Source of the DNA: Anaerosolibacter carboniphilus
Lineage (GTDB): Bacteria > Bacillota > Clostridia > Peptostreptococcales > Thermotaleaceae
Assembly: GCF_014205875.1 (NCBI RefSeq)
Contig: NZ_JACHEN010000011.1
Span: 1 to 64,000 of the forward strand
DNA: 64,000 nt
Reading direction: 5' to 3'
The position numbers and the translations under genes were made by a program. Below the pieces are notes generated by a model that searched no databases, was not told where the DNA came from, and saw nothing but the letters and a program-made list of their open reading frames with translations. Positions 26,013 to 36,087 of this stretch are shown here, piece by piece (the first letter of the stretch is position 1; each line of letters opens with the position of its first letter).

Positions 26013-26948
26013 TTACTTTTTTCTATCAAGCAATACAGCAACAAGAATTACTGCGCCTTTTACAATCATTTGAAAATAGGAAGATACATTTAAAATATTT
26101 AATGCATTATTTAGAATACCGATAATAAGGGCTCCAACTACTGTGCCCAGTATGCTTCCAAACCCGCCAGAAAGGCTGGTTCCTCCGAGCACAACAGCAG
26201 CGATGGCATCTAACTCATATCCTGAACCCGCATTCGGCTGGGCTGAAGCAAGTCTAGATGTGATAATAATGCCTGCCAATGCTGCAAACAAACCACTTAT
26301 TGCATATACAATCACCTTAATCTTCCCTACAGATATTCCTGATAGCTTTGTTGCCTCCTCATTACCACCAAGAGCATAAACATATCTTCCTAGCCTTGTC
26401 TGTCTCAGTATATAATAAGAGGCTACAAAGACAATCAGTGTAATATAAATGGGAATGGGAATTCCTAAAAAGTATCCATTTCCAATGGTAGAAAACTTCT
26501 CTGCACTCCCTCCTCCACCTAATGTAATCGGCTTTCCATCGGTAAATACCAATGTGGCACCTCTCAAAACGGTCATTGTTACAAGAGTAGCTATAAAAGG
26601 CTGTACTTTTCCCTTATTGATAATAACACCTGTTAGGCCGCCTACAACAATGCCTATACCCAATGCGATCATTACAGCTATCAACGGGCTCATCCCTGAT
26701 GCTATCAAGCTTGCACACACAGCGCCTGCAAAAGCGAGAATTGAACCCACAGAAAGGTCTATTCCCCCTGTCAAGATTACAAATGTCATACCGGCAGCAA
26801 TAATTGAATTGATAGATGTTTGTCTAAAGACATTTAATATATTAGAAAAAGAAAGAAATTGAGGACTTAAAAGAGAGATAACAACCGTAAAGAACAGCAG
26901 CCCAATTACCGATTTGAATTTTAGCAATTTTTCTATATTGATTTTCAT
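26013..26948 (-). CDS. rbsC: Ribose ABC transporter permease
   Basis: Membrane permease (311 aa, about eight to ten segments) of the ribose importer. It has the AraH/RbsC motifs ILTGGIDLSVGSILAFAGAV, RQTRLGRYVYALGGNEEATKLSGI and AVVLGGTSLSGGFGSILGTVVGALIIG. It sits one base after rbsA and precedes rbsB. Confidence 0.95.
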   Translation of the reverse strand: MKINIEKLLKFKSVIGLLFFTVVISLLSPQFLSFSNILNVFRQTSINSIIAAGMTFVILTGGIDLSVGSILAFAGAVCASLIASGMSPLIAVMIALGIGIVVGGLTGVIINKGKVQPFIATLVTMTVLRGATLVFTDGKPITLGGGGSAEKFSTIGNGYFLGIPIPIYITLIVFVASYYILRQTRLGRYVYALGGNEEATKLSGISVGKIKVIVYAISGLFAALAGIIITSRLASAQPNAGSGYELDAIAAVVLGGTSLSGGFGSILGTVVGALIIGILNNALNILNVSSYFQMIVKGAVILVAVLLDRKK

Positions 26949-26949
26949 A

Positions 26950-28455
26950 TTAAGCCTCCTTCATCCCAACAGCACATTTTAAGATTCGCTCTTGAGTGGC
27001 TTCTTTTCTATCGAAAGTGCCAGTAATTTTCCCGTTACACATGACCATTATTCTATCACTCATGCCTAAAATTTCAGGCAACTCCGAAGATATGATCATT
27101 ACACTCATTCCATCTGCTTTAAATTGATTAACCAGATCATATATTTCTTTTTTTGCACCAACATCCACCCCTCTAGTGGGTTCATCTAGAATCAATATGG
27201 TGGGATTTGTTATGAGTCCTTTGGCGATAGAAACTTTTTGCTGATTTCCACCGCTTAACTTCTTTACAGTTTGATGCATGCTAGGTGTTCTTATAGACAT
27301 TTTTTTAATGTAGCTTCCAATAACGTTTTCCTCTTTCTGCCTGTCAATTCTAAAGAAAATACCCTCAAACTGCTTTAAATCTGATAAACTCATATTTTCT
27401 TTTATAGATAAGTCTAGAATAAGTCCTTGCGCTTTGCGATCTTCTGATACATAGGCTATACCATGATTCAGTGCATCCTTTGGTGAGAGAATTCTACACT
27501 TTTGCCCATTCATGATGACTTCTCCTTTTTCTGCTGGTATAGCACCATAAATAGTTTTTGCAAGTTCTGTTCTTCCTGAACCCATAAGTCCTGCAATTCC
27601 AAGTATTTCACCTTTTCTAAGGACAAAACTGATATCTTCTACATATTGATTTGATAGATTCCTAATTTCTAGCGCTACTTCGCTTATTTCCGTATTTACC
27701 CTAGGAAATTGTTCTTCTAGCTTTCTTCCTACCATCATTTCTATGATTAACTCTTCACTTAAACAGTCCACTTTATCTTCGTGAATTAGCTTTCCGTCTC
27801 TCATAATTGTGGCCATATCACATATTTCAAAAATTTCCTTTAGCCGATGGGATATATATACGATACTACAGCCATCATTTCTAAGCTCTTTTATAACATT
27901 AAACAATGATAGTGTTTCTTTATCCGTTAACGCATCCGTAGGCTCATCCATGATGATAATCTTTGCATTTAGTGATAATGCCTTTGCAATTTCTACCATT
28001 TGCTGCTCTCCAATGCTTAAATCAGATACCAGCATCTTAGGATCTTTCTCTACACCAAGCCTTTTAAGCAGTTGTTGTGAATCGCTAAACAGTTTTCTCC
28101 AATCTATCTTCTTAAATGCGTTTACAGGTTCTCTCCCTAGAAATATGTTCTCTCCTATGCTAAGTTGTGGAATTAAGTTCAATTCCTGATGAATGATGGC
28201 TATACCAATGTCTTGTGAATCTTTTGGTGTTCTAAATTTTATTTGCTTTCCGTCAAAAAACAGCTCGCCTGCATCTGCTTGGTACACGCCGCTAAGAATC
28301 TTCATCAAAGTTGATTTTCCTGCACCATTTTCGCCTAGCAGCGCCATAACCTTACCTTCATAAATGTTGAAAGTAATATTATCTAGAGCTTTAACACCTG
28401 GAAATTCCTTGGTAATACCGCTCATTTGAAAAAGTGGTCTTGTCAATTTTCTCAC
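26950..28455 (-). CDS. rbsA: Ribose ABC transporter ATP-binding protein
   Basis: Double ABC ATPase of 501 aa. The first domain has Walker A GENGAGKSTLMK (near residue 40), signature LSIGEQQ and Walker B IIIMDEPTDAL. The second has a degenerate Walker A GLMGSGRTELAK, signature LSGGNQQK and Walker B ILILDEPTRGVDVG. This asymmetry is normal for the sugar CUT2 class. It drives ribose import with RbsC and RbsB. Confidence 0.95.
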   Translation of the reverse strand: MRKLTRPLFQMSGITKEFPGVKALDNITFNIYEGKVMALLGENGAGKSTLMKILSGVYQADAGELFFDGKQIKFRTPKDSQDIGIAIIHQELNLIPQLSIGENIFLGREPVNAFKKIDWRKLFSDSQQLLKRLGVEKDPKMLVSDLSIGEQQMVEIAKALSLNAKIIIMDEPTDALTDKETLSLFNVIKELRNDGCSIVYISHRLKEIFEICDMATIMRDGKLIHEDKVDCLSEELIIEMMVGRKLEEQFPRVNTEISEVALEIRNLSNQYVEDISFVLRKGEILGIAGLMGSGRTELAKTIYGAIPAEKGEVIMNGQKCRILSPKDALNHGIAYVSEDRKAQGLILDLSIKENMSLSDLKQFEGIFFRIDRQKEENVIGSYIKKMSIRTPSMHQTVKKLSGGNQQKVSIAKGLITNPTILILDEPTRGVDVGAKKEIYDLVNQFKADGMSVMIISSELPEILGMSDRIMVMCNGKITGTFDRKEATQERILKCAVGMKEA

Positions 28456-28458
28456 TCC

Positions 28459-28878
28459 CTAAAAAACCACCCCAGATTTTAGAATAATATTTGCGTAGGG
28501 TGTATACTCTCCAGTCCTTACGATACAAGCAGATTCCTTGGTTATTGTTTTGAATAACTCATGATCTACTTCAGTAATTTTAACGTTTATTCTCTCCTTG
28601 TTTTCTACCTTTTCAATAATTTCTTTTATTCTTTCATACAGTAGTGGGCTAACTTCTTTTGTTTCCTTTGCAATGATTACTTCTTCAATTCTTAATTCTT
28701 CTAATACTGTCTCAAGGGTTTCAATAAATGTAGGAATACCTTGCCTAAGGGATATGTCAATGCGCTCCACTTCTTTCGGGATCGGAAGGCCACTATCACA
28801 TATGGTCAGCATATCCTTATGCCCCATTTTAGCAATCGCATAGGATATCTCAGAATTAATCAAAATACTTTTTTTCAT
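28459..28878 (-). CDS. rbsD: D-ribose pyranase
   Basis: Small enzyme (139 aa) interconverting beta-pyranose and furanose forms of ribose before phosphorylation. It has the typical start [34 protein letters not shown] with the catalytic His20, and the ending [20 protein letters not shown]. It overlaps the rbsK stop by 4 nt (ATGA) and lies 3 nt before rbsA. Confidence 0.95.
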   Translation of the reverse strand: MKKSILINSEISYAIAKMGHKDMLTICDSGLPIPKEVERIDISLRQGIPTFIETLETVLEELRIEEVIIAKETKEVSPLLYERIKEIIEKVENKERINVKITEVDHELFKTITKESACIVRTGEYTPYANIILKSGVVF

Positions 28879-29795
28879 ACTAAATCCCCCTCAAAGTGCG
28901 TAATATCATCTTTAAATGGTAAGGAGCTTTGGGCTCCGAACTTGGTGACTGTTAATGCACCTACTTTCGATGCAAAATCAATTGCTTGTGTCATTTCTAA
29001 TTTATTGGATAGAGCTACTGCCAAAGCACCAACGAAGCTATCTCCAGCTGCAGTGGTATCCACAGCCTTTACCTTATAGGCCTTAAATCTTTGTACACCC
29101 TGTTCTGCTAAATAAATACTCCCTTTTTCACCTAGGGTGACGATCAACTGTTTGACACCCTTTGCCATGAGCTTCCTAGCCGCTGCAAGGATATCTTCCT
29201 CATTTTTTATCTCCATGCCCGCGAGAATTTCAAGTTCTGTTTCATTTGGTATTAACAAGTCCACATTTCCTATGATTTCATCTTCTAAATATTGGGCTGG
29301 TGCAGGATTTAATATCGTATACTTTCCTGCTTCCTTCGCTTTTAATAAAGAATAATGAACAACATCTATAGGTACTTCTAATTGTGTAACGATGGTTTCT
29401 GCTCCATGAATCATGTCAAGACTATGATCTATATCCTCTTTCGTAATTTTAAAGTTTGCACCTGGTATAACGATAATGGCGTTATTTGCTTGGGAATCTA
29501 CCGTTATGGCGGCTACCCCAGTAGAGCAATCGTTTTCCTTGAATACATATTTCGTATCCACATTATCGTGCATAAGAGCATTTCTTAATGTCTCACCAAA
29601 ACTGTCATCTCCTACCTTACCGATCATCCCTACGGCTCCACCGAGCCTAGCGATGGCAACAGCCTGATTCGCTCCTTTTCCACCAGGTATTTGCCTAAAC
29701 GAATCGCCCACAATCGTTTCACCTATTTTGGGCATATTCTTGGTATTTGTCACTAAATCCATATTCAAACTACCCACCACAACGATTTTACTCAT
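28875..29795 (-). CDS. rbsK: Ribokinase
   Basis: PfkB-family kinase (306 aa) making ribose-5-phosphate from ribose and ATP. The N-terminal GSLNMDLV and [18 protein letters not shown] motifs and the C-terminal [17 protein letters not shown] with the catalytic Asp are all intact. It links ribose import to the pentose phosphate pathway. Second gene of the operon. Confidence 0.95.
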   Translation of the reverse strand: MSKIVVVGSLNMDLVTNTKNMPKIGETIVGDSFRQIPGGKGANQAVAIARLGGAVGMIGKVGDDSFGETLRNALMHDNVDTKYVFKENDCSTGVAAITVDSQANNAIIVIPGANFKITKEDIDHSLDMIHGAETIVTQLEVPIDVVHYSLLKAKEAGKYTILNPAPAQYLEDEIIGNVDLLIPNETELEILAGMEIKNEEDILAAARKLMAKGVKQLIVTLGEKGSIYLAEQGVQRFKAYKVKAVDTTAAGDSFVGALAVALSNKLEMTQAIDFASKVGALTVTKFGAQSSLPFKDDITHFEGDLV

Positions 29796-29837
29796 TTCCT
29801 CGCTCCTTAGTTTTCCAAACCAAAGACCTTCCCCCCT

Positions 29838-30851
29838 TTAATATCTTTTCTTGATACTAGATTTTCTTATGACAAGATTGGTATTTAACACAATCTCCTT
29901 TTTCCTTGGGTTCTTCTTTTCAAGGGCACGAATAAGCATGCTCGCTGCTTCGTATCCCATTTCATAATTTGGCTGTTTAATTGTTGTGAGCTCTGGATCT
30001 ATCAAACTGGCCATATAAATATCGTCGAAGCCTACAATGCCCACATCATCGGGTACACTTATTCCCTCTTCTTTGAGTGACTTAATCGCTCCGATGGCAA
30101 TCAAGTCATCTCCACAAAACAAACCATCAAATTCTATATTTTGCTCCATAAGCATCTTTACTGCCTCATATCCCCATTCGCTTTTATACTCACCCTCTAA
30201 CATGATCATACTGTCATCTGGTATATGGGCATCCGATAAGGCCTTCTTATATCCTTCGTAGCGATCTATCCCTGGTTTACTTAATAAAGGACCTGATATA
30301 AAAACAATTTTTCTATATCCATTATGTAAAAGATGTTGCACACCTTCATATGCACCTTGAAAGTTATTCACAGTAATCTTGCCTTTGACTCCTTTAAAAT
30401 CAATATCCCTATCAACCAAGATAATGGGAATGTACGCGTTCTGTAGATTTTCAAAACCACTGGTCCTCTTAGATGAAGCGGTAAAGATAACCCCATCAAT
30501 CATTTTCTCTATCAGCATGTCTATGTATTTTTCTTCTTTGGCTAAAACATCGTCGGTATTACAAAATATGATGTTGTATCCCTCTTCATTTGCTTTATCC
30601 TCAGCGCCTCTCGCAAGTTCGGGGAAAAAAGGGTTTCGTATATCAGGAATTACGAGACCAATTGTTTTTGTTTTCTTTGTAACCAAGCTCCTTGCCATAA
30701 TGTTCGGAACATAATTATATTCCTTCATAATTCTTCTTACTCTCTCTTTTGTTGCCTGGCCAATATCATCATCTTTATGATTGATAACCTTTGATACTGT
30801 AGCTGTAGAAACCTCTGCAAGTTTTGCAATATCCTTAATTGTTAATTTCAT
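29838..30851 (-). CDS. rbsR: LacI-family ribose operon repressor
   Basis: A 337-aa repressor: helix-turn-helix at residues 4-25 (IKDIAKLAEVSTATVSKVINHKD), hinge MARSLV, and a ribose-type periplasmic-binding-like core from about residue 60. It is the first gene of the operon and its promoter carries a strong inverted repeat directly after the -10 box. The DNA-binding domain and its place in the operon make the target likely. Confidence 0.93.
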   Translation of the reverse strand: MKLTIKDIAKLAEVSTATVSKVINHKDDDIGQATKERVRRIMKEYNYVPNIMARSLVTKKTKTIGLVIPDIRNPFFPELARGAEDKANEEGYNIIFCNTDDVLAKEEKYIDMLIEKMIDGVIFTASSKRTSGFENLQNAYIPIILVDRDIDFKGVKGKITVNNFQGAYEGVQHLLHNGYRKIVFISGPLLSKPGIDRYEGYKKALSDAHIPDDSMIMLEGEYKSEWGYEAVKMLMEQNIEFDGLFCGDDLIAIGAIKSLKEEGISVPDDVGIVGFDDIYMASLIDPELTTIKQPNYEMGYEAASMLIRALEKKNPRKKEIVLNTNLVIRKSSIKKRY

Positions 30852-30869
30852 CTTACGCCTCCCGATGCT

Positions 30870-30929
30870 ACTTAAACGGTTTAGTAAACCGTTTAAGTAA
30901 ATTATACATTCATCTTATTTCTATTTCAA
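30870..30929 (-). promoter_or_regulatory. rbs operon promoter and LacI-type operator
   Basis: Minus strand TTGAAA (30929-30924), 17-bp spacer, TATAAT (30906-30901). The operator at 30870-30898 is a perfect 14-bp inverted repeat around one base, built of two TAAACGGTTTA-like LacI half-sites, covering the transcription start. Confidence 0.8.
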
Positions 30930-30949
30930 TGATAAATTTAATGAATACA

Positions 30950-31184
30950 ATATATTTTTTAATGCTTGTCCAAATAAATATGAAATGCTATCATATCCTG
31001 ACAGCATTCCATATTCATTTACGCATTCTTTATTTTTTTTGTTTAGAAGGGTTTCATCCTGTTGTTGCTCTATATTCATCCCAAGGCATTGTATCGCCAT
31101 ATTCTCTGAGATGTTCGTATATCTGCCAAAGGCCATCTCCCGTATAAGAGCTGACTTTAGACAAATTATTATCTATATCTTGAT
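30950..31184 (-). other. Gap with protein-like remnant reading
   Basis: No supported gene. One minus-strand frame directly after the histidine kinase gene reads about 47 codons without a start (31199 down to 31056), with a protein-like stretch GDGLWQIYEHLREYGDTMP; a second frame (31136-30921, 71 codons with an ATG) continues the same DNA. Together they look like a frameshifted remnant of a small gene. I could not name it. Confidence 0.25.
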
Positions 31185-33638
31185 TTATGAATATATATCA
31201 GAGAACTCAATATGTATCCTTTCCACGTTGCTTTCTTGTGCAGCAGCTATTTCTTGATAGATACCTTCCTCTTCCACACGAACTGGTAGATCAATAATAA
31301 ACTCGCTTCCTGTTCCCACTTCACTATTTACCGATATTCTTCCTCCATGGGCTTCAACAAGAGCCTTCACGAGTGACAGTCCAATACCGCTGCCCTCTCT
31401 CGTTCTCGTCAAAGATGAATCTACCTGCCTAAAGCGTTCAAAGATTATTTCTTTTTTCTCAGTAGGGATACCTATCCCTGTATCTTTCACAGATATGAGA
31501 ATATTTTCTCCTTTATCATGGATATTTACTTGGATAAGCCCATTGGCTTCAGTAAATTTAACGGCATTGGAAAGTAAATTTAGTATGATCCTTTCTATTT
31601 TATCTGCATCACAGGCTAAAATCTTTTCTTCAATGTCTGTATCAAATAGAAGATGAATGCCTTTGCTTTCTATATAACTTGCTACAGATAGGGTGATATC
31701 CTCTATGACACTGATAATATTGTAATTCTTTCGATCCATCTTCATAAAGCCAGCATCTAATCGAGTAATATCAATGAGATTATTAATTAGCCTTAGAAGT
31801 CTATAACTATTTTGCTTTGACATACTTAAGTATTTTTGCAGTTTATTCCTGTGAATACACATTTCATGTTGGCAAAACTGCTTATCCATCAGTTGAATAG
31901 TGCTAAGGATAATGTTTAACGGAGTTTTTAGTTCATGAGATATCGTTGAAAAAAATTCTGTCTTTGATCTGTCATGTTCCATTACTTCAAACAGCAGTAA
32001 GTCCTTTCTTTTTACTTCTTGTTGAAGTTCATAAGCTTTCTTTCGTTCAGTAATATCTCTAGCCACACTTACAATATACATTTCATCCTTATGTCTGAAA
32101 GAAGTTCCACCAATTTCAACATCAATGATGCTACCATCATGCCGAATAAACTTTTCCTCAGCAAACGGAACTGTTGTTTCCATTGTAGTCAACTTGTTTA
32201 GTCTTTTTATTGATTCTTGCTTATAATCAGGATGGACATTAAAATATAGTTGATTTTTAATATTCCTAGGTTCATCACAGTTCATTAGCTTTAGTGCTGC
32301 TGTGTTAGCCATTACTGGCTCATCTCCTTTATGAATAAAAACAGCATCAGGCAAAAGCTCCATTAACTTTCGATGGTGCTCCTCACTTTCTTTTAAGTCT
32401 TGCTCAGCTTTTAACTTTTCTGTTACGTCTCTGTGACTCCACACTCTACCATAAATTTCATTATTTATAATAAGTGGTCTAGATAGTCGTTCAATGATTC
32501 TACCATCATTCATTTCAATACAATCATGGTAGTCCACTGGCATGTTCTCTGCGTTTTGTGTATTATTGATAAAGTCGTCTGGGTTTTTCAATAGTGGTTT
32601 GCAAAAATTTCTCAAATCAGAAAACGTACCGTCTGTAATGAATCTTGCAGGAATATCAAACATACTTATAAAAGTATGATTCATATGAATAATTTTCTGG
32701 GTAGTATTGTTCGTAACCAGTATTCCATCTGCCGTTGATTCCAATATCCCCTTTAATACTTCACTTTCTTTTATAAGCGAGTCTTCGATATTTTTTCGCT
32801 GAACAATCTCTTCTTCCAATTTCTGATTGGATTGACTCAGTAATTCATACGGTTTTTTTAGACTTGTCTCTACTAAAGCTTTATAAATAAAGTAATAGGC
32901 TATTAGCTTAAAAAGATGTCCAATCGTATGAAATAAATCTCCTACATCATGGAAAAGTGCAAGGAATATTTGAGATAAAATTGTATTGATACATGCTATC
33001 ATCAAAAGGTAAAATACTTTTGAAGAGATATTCCTCCTATGTTTTGATAAAACAAACATACCTAAAAGGACAATAATCGTAAAAATGCCTTCACTAGCTT
33101 TTTTAAAAAAAGTTAATCCAATTCCTTCTATAAAACAGTTCGGAAATATTCTCCAATATAAAACAAAAGACAATGTTGATAAAGAAAAAAGAAGATATAC
33201 GATAAAGATCACGTTAAGCTTAATCTTCCTATTTAAGAATGTACATACTATTAGAAAAGATATACTTTCTATATATCTTGCTATCATTCTAAATTGAATT
33301 GAAAGATTCTTCGTAAAACCAGGATAAGTATCTATCCCAGCATAAACGATCATATGAAGAAAGTCGAATACAGCCACAAACCCATAAGCAATTCCTAAAA
33401 AATAAAGATATTCACTTCTATTCGTTTTGTCTGTATTGAGCGCAATGGTTGTCATTGTTACTGCTATGATTACGCATATCAACTCAATACTGCTATGATA
33501 GACAAGATAATTTCTGAAACTTAACAATAACAACTGAACAAGCAATATGATAAATAAAGTGGCTCTTAAGTAGGCTTTAAAGTTCAAGTTAATGTGTCTT
33601 ATAAATATATTTCCTTCATAATTGACTGTCTCTCTCAT
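31185..33638 (-). CDS. MASE3-PAS-PAS sensor histidine kinase
   Basis: Membrane histidine kinase of 817 aa. The N-terminal MASE3 sensor region (about residues 25-270, eight or more segments, with the family motif FLGIAYGFVAVFDFLHMIVYAG) is followed by a coiled linker, two PAS domains (about 290-405 and 420-540), HisKA with FFSTISHELKTPLN (phospho-His near 570), and HATPase with NLLSNAVKF, DTGIGIP and GSGIGLSLVKALVEAHGG. No response regulator gene is adjacent, so it is an orphan kinase. The signal is unknown. Confidence 0.92.
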   Translation of the reverse strand: MRETVNYEGNIFIRHINLNFKAYLRATLFIILLVQLLLLSFRNYLVYHSSIELICVIIAVTMTTIALNTDKTNRSEYLYFLGIAYGFVAVFDFLHMIVYAGIDTYPGFTKNLSIQFRMIARYIESISFLIVCTFLNRKIKLNVIFIVYLLFSLSTLSFVLYWRIFPNCFIEGIGLTFFKKASEGIFTIIVLLGMFVLSKHRRNISSKVFYLLMIACINTILSQIFLALFHDVGDLFHTIGHLFKLIAYYFIYKALVETSLKKPYELLSQSNQKLEEEIVQRKNIEDSLIKESEVLKGILESTADGILVTNNTTQKIIHMNHTFISMFDIPARFITDGTFSDLRNFCKPLLKNPDDFINNTQNAENMPVDYHDCIEMNDGRIIERLSRPLIINNEIYGRVWSHRDVTEKLKAEQDLKESEEHHRKLMELLPDAVFIHKGDEPVMANTAALKLMNCDEPRNIKNQLYFNVHPDYKQESIKRLNKLTTMETTVPFAEEKFIRHDGSIIDVEIGGTSFRHKDEMYIVSVARDITERKKAYELQQEVKRKDLLLFEVMEHDRSKTEFFSTISHELKTPLNIILSTIQLMDKQFCQHEMCIHRNKLQKYLSMSKQNSYRLLRLINNLIDITRLDAGFMKMDRKNYNIISVIEDITLSVASYIESKGIHLLFDTDIEEKILACDADKIERIILNLLSNAVKFTEANGLIQVNIHDKGENILISVKDTGIGIPTEKKEIIFERFRQVDSSLTRTREGSGIGLSLVKALVEAHGGRISVNSEVGTGSEFIIDLPVRVEEEGIYQEIAAAQESNVERIHIEFSDIYS

Positions 33639-33952
33639 TATGTCATCCCCCTAGTTTTAAACGCTTCGTCCATAAATTTGTAATGCACTTACATACATAA
33701 TATTTCAAATAGTTTGATTTTATTGTTTAATTCAACATATAACAACAATCTCCTCCACAGTATAAGCCTGCTTAGCATGCAAAAGTGAAAATATTTATAT
33801 TCTAATTTTAGATTGTCTTTTAGCATGTCAATAAATCATAGCTTAAAGTAAAAGAGAAAAAAAGAAAGCCAGCGTTTGGGGGTACTGGCTTTTAAGGAGA
33901 GTGTATGTATTTTACGCATTCATTTAATCTTTCTATTTGGATGCATAAAAAT
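33639..33952. other. Intergenic gap between pruA and the histidine kinase
   Basis: AT-rich stretch of 314 bases with no supported gene. It holds the pruA terminator at its left end and the kinase promoter region at its right end; no clear -35/-10 pair was found. Confidence 0.4.
33848..33893 (-). terminator. Terminator of pruA
   Basis: Minus strand AAAAGCCAG, 12-nt loop, CTGGCTTTC, then a long T run (TTTTTTTCTCTTTT), about 60 nt after the pruA stop codon. Confidence 0.85.
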
Positions 33953-35584
33953 TTATTTTCCAACCATATGCGGATATCCATAGCTTTTAGCAGGATCAAA
34001 TGTTTCTTTTATCGTCCTTGGGCTCACCCATCTTAATAGATTCAACTTACTTCCTGCCTTATCATTCGTCCCTGAACTTCGTGAGCCACCGAAAGGCTGC
34101 TGACCTACTACTGCGCCAGTAGGCTTATCGTTAATATAAAAGTTTCCTGCTGTATAGGATAATCTCTGTTCCATTTTTATGATTGTCTGCCTATCGGTAG
34201 CAAAAACCGCCCCTGTCAACCCATAGGGAGACGTAGTACTGCATAATTCTAAAGTTTCATCAAATGCGCTATCATCATAGATATAAACTGTCAGCACTGG
34301 TCCAAATAGTTCTTCTTCCATCGTTTTAAATCGAGGATTTGATGTGATAATTACTGTGGGTTCGATAAAGTATCCTACAGAGTCATCACATTTTCCCCCA
34401 TAAAAAATCTGTGCTTCATGTGATTCCTTAACATATTCAAGATATTTTTTTATTCTTTCAAATGATTTATAGTCAATAACTGCACCCATAAAATTTCTAA
34501 AGTCTTCAATATCTCCCACCTTGATTGTCTCAAGTGCCTCCAACAATTTATCTTTTATTACATTCCACAGACTTTTGGGAATATATGCTCTAGATGCTGC
34601 TGAGCATTTTTGGCCTTGGTATTCAAAAGCCCCCCTAATAAGTGCTGTTACCAGCGCATCTACACGGGAAGAGTTATGGGCAAATATAAACCCTTTTCCT
34701 CCGGTTTCTCCAACAATTCTAGGATAACTTTTATATTTTTCCACATTTTGTGCAACTTCCTTCCACAGGGAATTAAACACTTCTGTAGATCCTGTAAAAT
34801 GGATGCCTGCCAACCACTCACAATTTAACATATATTTTCCTATATCGCTTCCCATGGATGGAATGAAATTGATAACTCCATCGGGTAAACCTGCTTCTTG
34901 TAATAACTTCATTAAGAAGTAATTGGAGTATATTGCCGCTGTAGCGGGTTTCCAATTGACAACATTCCCTAACATGGCAGGAGCTGTTACAAGATTCCCT
35001 GCTATAGCAGTAAAATTGAAGGGTGTAATAGCCAGCACAAAGCCCTCTAGCGGTCTGTAATCAATCCGATTCCAGAATTCAGTACCCGACACAGGTTGTT
35101 CCTCATATATTTCTTGCATAAAAAATGCATTAAATCTTAAAAAGTCAATCAGTTCACACACAGCATCTATCTCAGCCTGATGTGGATTTTTACTCTGGCA
35201 AAGCATAGTTGCAGCATTTATGGTAGTTCTCCATGGTCCAGCTAGCAGTTCAGCAGCCTTAAGAAAAATAGAAGCTCTGTGTGTCCACGGCATGCTCTCC
35301 CATGTCTTTTTTGCTTTCAATGCAACATCTTTTGCCAGATTCATTTCTTTTTCTCCAGCTATGTGGTATCGTGCTAGCACATGCTGATGATTATGAGGAA
35401 TAATACAGGTTCCCAAGTTTCCTGTCTTTACTTCTTTTCCATCAATTATCAAAGGTATCTCAATTTCTTTTTCCTTCAACTCTGCTATTTTTGCCTTTAG
35501 TTCATTTCTTTGTTGACTCCCTAGTTCATACGTAAATATCGATTCATTCTGCGGTTTGTTAATTCTAAAGCATCCATTGTACAT
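33953..35584 (-). CDS. pruA: 1-pyrroline-5-carboxylate dehydrogenase
   Basis: NAD-dependent aldehyde dehydrogenase (543 aa) converting P5C/glutamate semialdehyde to glutamate, the last step of proline and ornithine/arginine breakdown. It matches the long P5CDH group: ITPFNFTAIAGNL near residue 190, FTGSTEVFNSLW near 265, catalytic Glu in RIVGETGGKGFIFA near 293, catalytic Cys in FEYQGQKCSAASRAY near 327, and EELFGPVLTVYIYDD near 430. GGAGG is 6 nt before the ATG. No proline dehydrogenase adjoins it. Its leader carries two tandem Moco/Tuco riboswitches, though the enzyme itself needs no molybdopterin. Confidence 0.93.
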   Translation of the reverse strand: MYNGCFRINKPQNESIFTYELGSQQRNELKAKIAELKEKEIEIPLIIDGKEVKTGNLGTCIIPHNHQHVLARYHIAGEKEMNLAKDVALKAKKTWESMPWTHRASIFLKAAELLAGPWRTTINAATMLCQSKNPHQAEIDAVCELIDFLRFNAFFMQEIYEEQPVSGTEFWNRIDYRPLEGFVLAITPFNFTAIAGNLVTAPAMLGNVVNWKPATAAIYSNYFLMKLLQEAGLPDGVINFIPSMGSDIGKYMLNCEWLAGIHFTGSTEVFNSLWKEVAQNVEKYKSYPRIVGETGGKGFIFAHNSSRVDALVTALIRGAFEYQGQKCSAASRAYIPKSLWNVIKDKLLEALETIKVGDIEDFRNFMGAVIDYKSFERIKKYLEYVKESHEAQIFYGGKCDDSVGYFIEPTVIITSNPRFKTMEEELFGPVLTVYIYDDSAFDETLELCSTTSPYGLTGAVFATDRQTIIKMEQRLSYTAGNFYINDKPTGAVVGQQPFGGSRSSGTNDKAGSKLNLLRWVSPRTIKETFDPAKSYGYPHMVGK

Positions 35585-35747
35585 ATTCTACCTCCATCAT
35601 CAATTTATAAAATCGACTGTTAGAAGGTAATAACCTAGAGTCTAAGCACCATCAGCACAAAAGGACTCACCTTACTTTTCCCTATTAAAATCTAATCGTT
35701 CGTCTGGAAAAACTAAATAGTTGCAAGACCTTCTTAAAAAGTGATTT

Positions 35748-35848
35748 TAACTCCTTTCCACAAAGGGAGGCATTACCGTTTCCAATAATACCCTATCGGT
35801 CCATGCGCCGTAAATCATTCATTTCCAGGCACATGGACTCGGAGCGGT
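35748..35848 (-). promoter_or_regulatory. Moco/Tuco riboswitch B, proximal copy before pruA
   Basis: On the minus strand CTCCGAG opens the element (about 35837-35843), then GGGTATTATTGGAAAC forms a hairpin, followed by TGCCTCCC and GGAAAGGAG (35751-35759). CCGAG at the 5' end and GCCTCCC...GGAAAGG at the 3' end are the conserved landmarks of the Moco RNA family. No terminator is seen between it and pruA, about 165 nt away. Confidence 0.8.
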
Positions 35849-35924
35849 ATCTTATTTCTTTTTTTAGAACCTCGTGAAATATTGCAAGTAGCTTTCTTGT
35901 TCTTTTCGAATGCACGATAAAATA

Positions 35925-35955
35925 TAAATGGCTTCTTTTCCTAAGAAAAGAAGCC
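35925..35955 (-). terminator. Terminator between riboswitches A and B
   Basis: Minus strand GGCTTCTTTTC, 4-nt loop, GAAAAGAAGCC (perfect 11-bp stem), followed by ATTTATATTTT. The T tract is interrupted, so it may be a weak or regulated terminator belonging to riboswitch A. Confidence 0.7.
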
Positions 35956-35984
35956 AAAAGCATCAGAATATATCTATGCTTATG

Positions 35985-36087
35985 AAATCCTCCTTTCCAC
36001 ACGGGAGGCATTATCGTTTCCGATAATACCCTATCGGTATGCACTCCATGGCTCATGTGCTACAGGAACTACATACTCGGAGATTTA
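35985..36087 (-). promoter_or_regulatory. Moco/Tuco riboswitch A, distal copy before pruA
   Basis: Same landmarks as copy B: CTCCGAG (about 36076-36082), GGGTATTATCGGAAACG hairpin, TGCCTCCC, GGAAAGGAGG (35989-35998). The outer strands (AAATCTCC and GGAGGATTT) pair with one bulge. It is followed by its own terminator hairpin. It starts only 60 nt after the tupA stop codon, so tupA transcripts could read into it. Confidence 0.82.

Noticed and set aside
35793-36056. Minus-strand open frame of 87 codons
   Set aside because: It spans the two Moco/Tuco riboswitches and is a chance frame in structured RNA.
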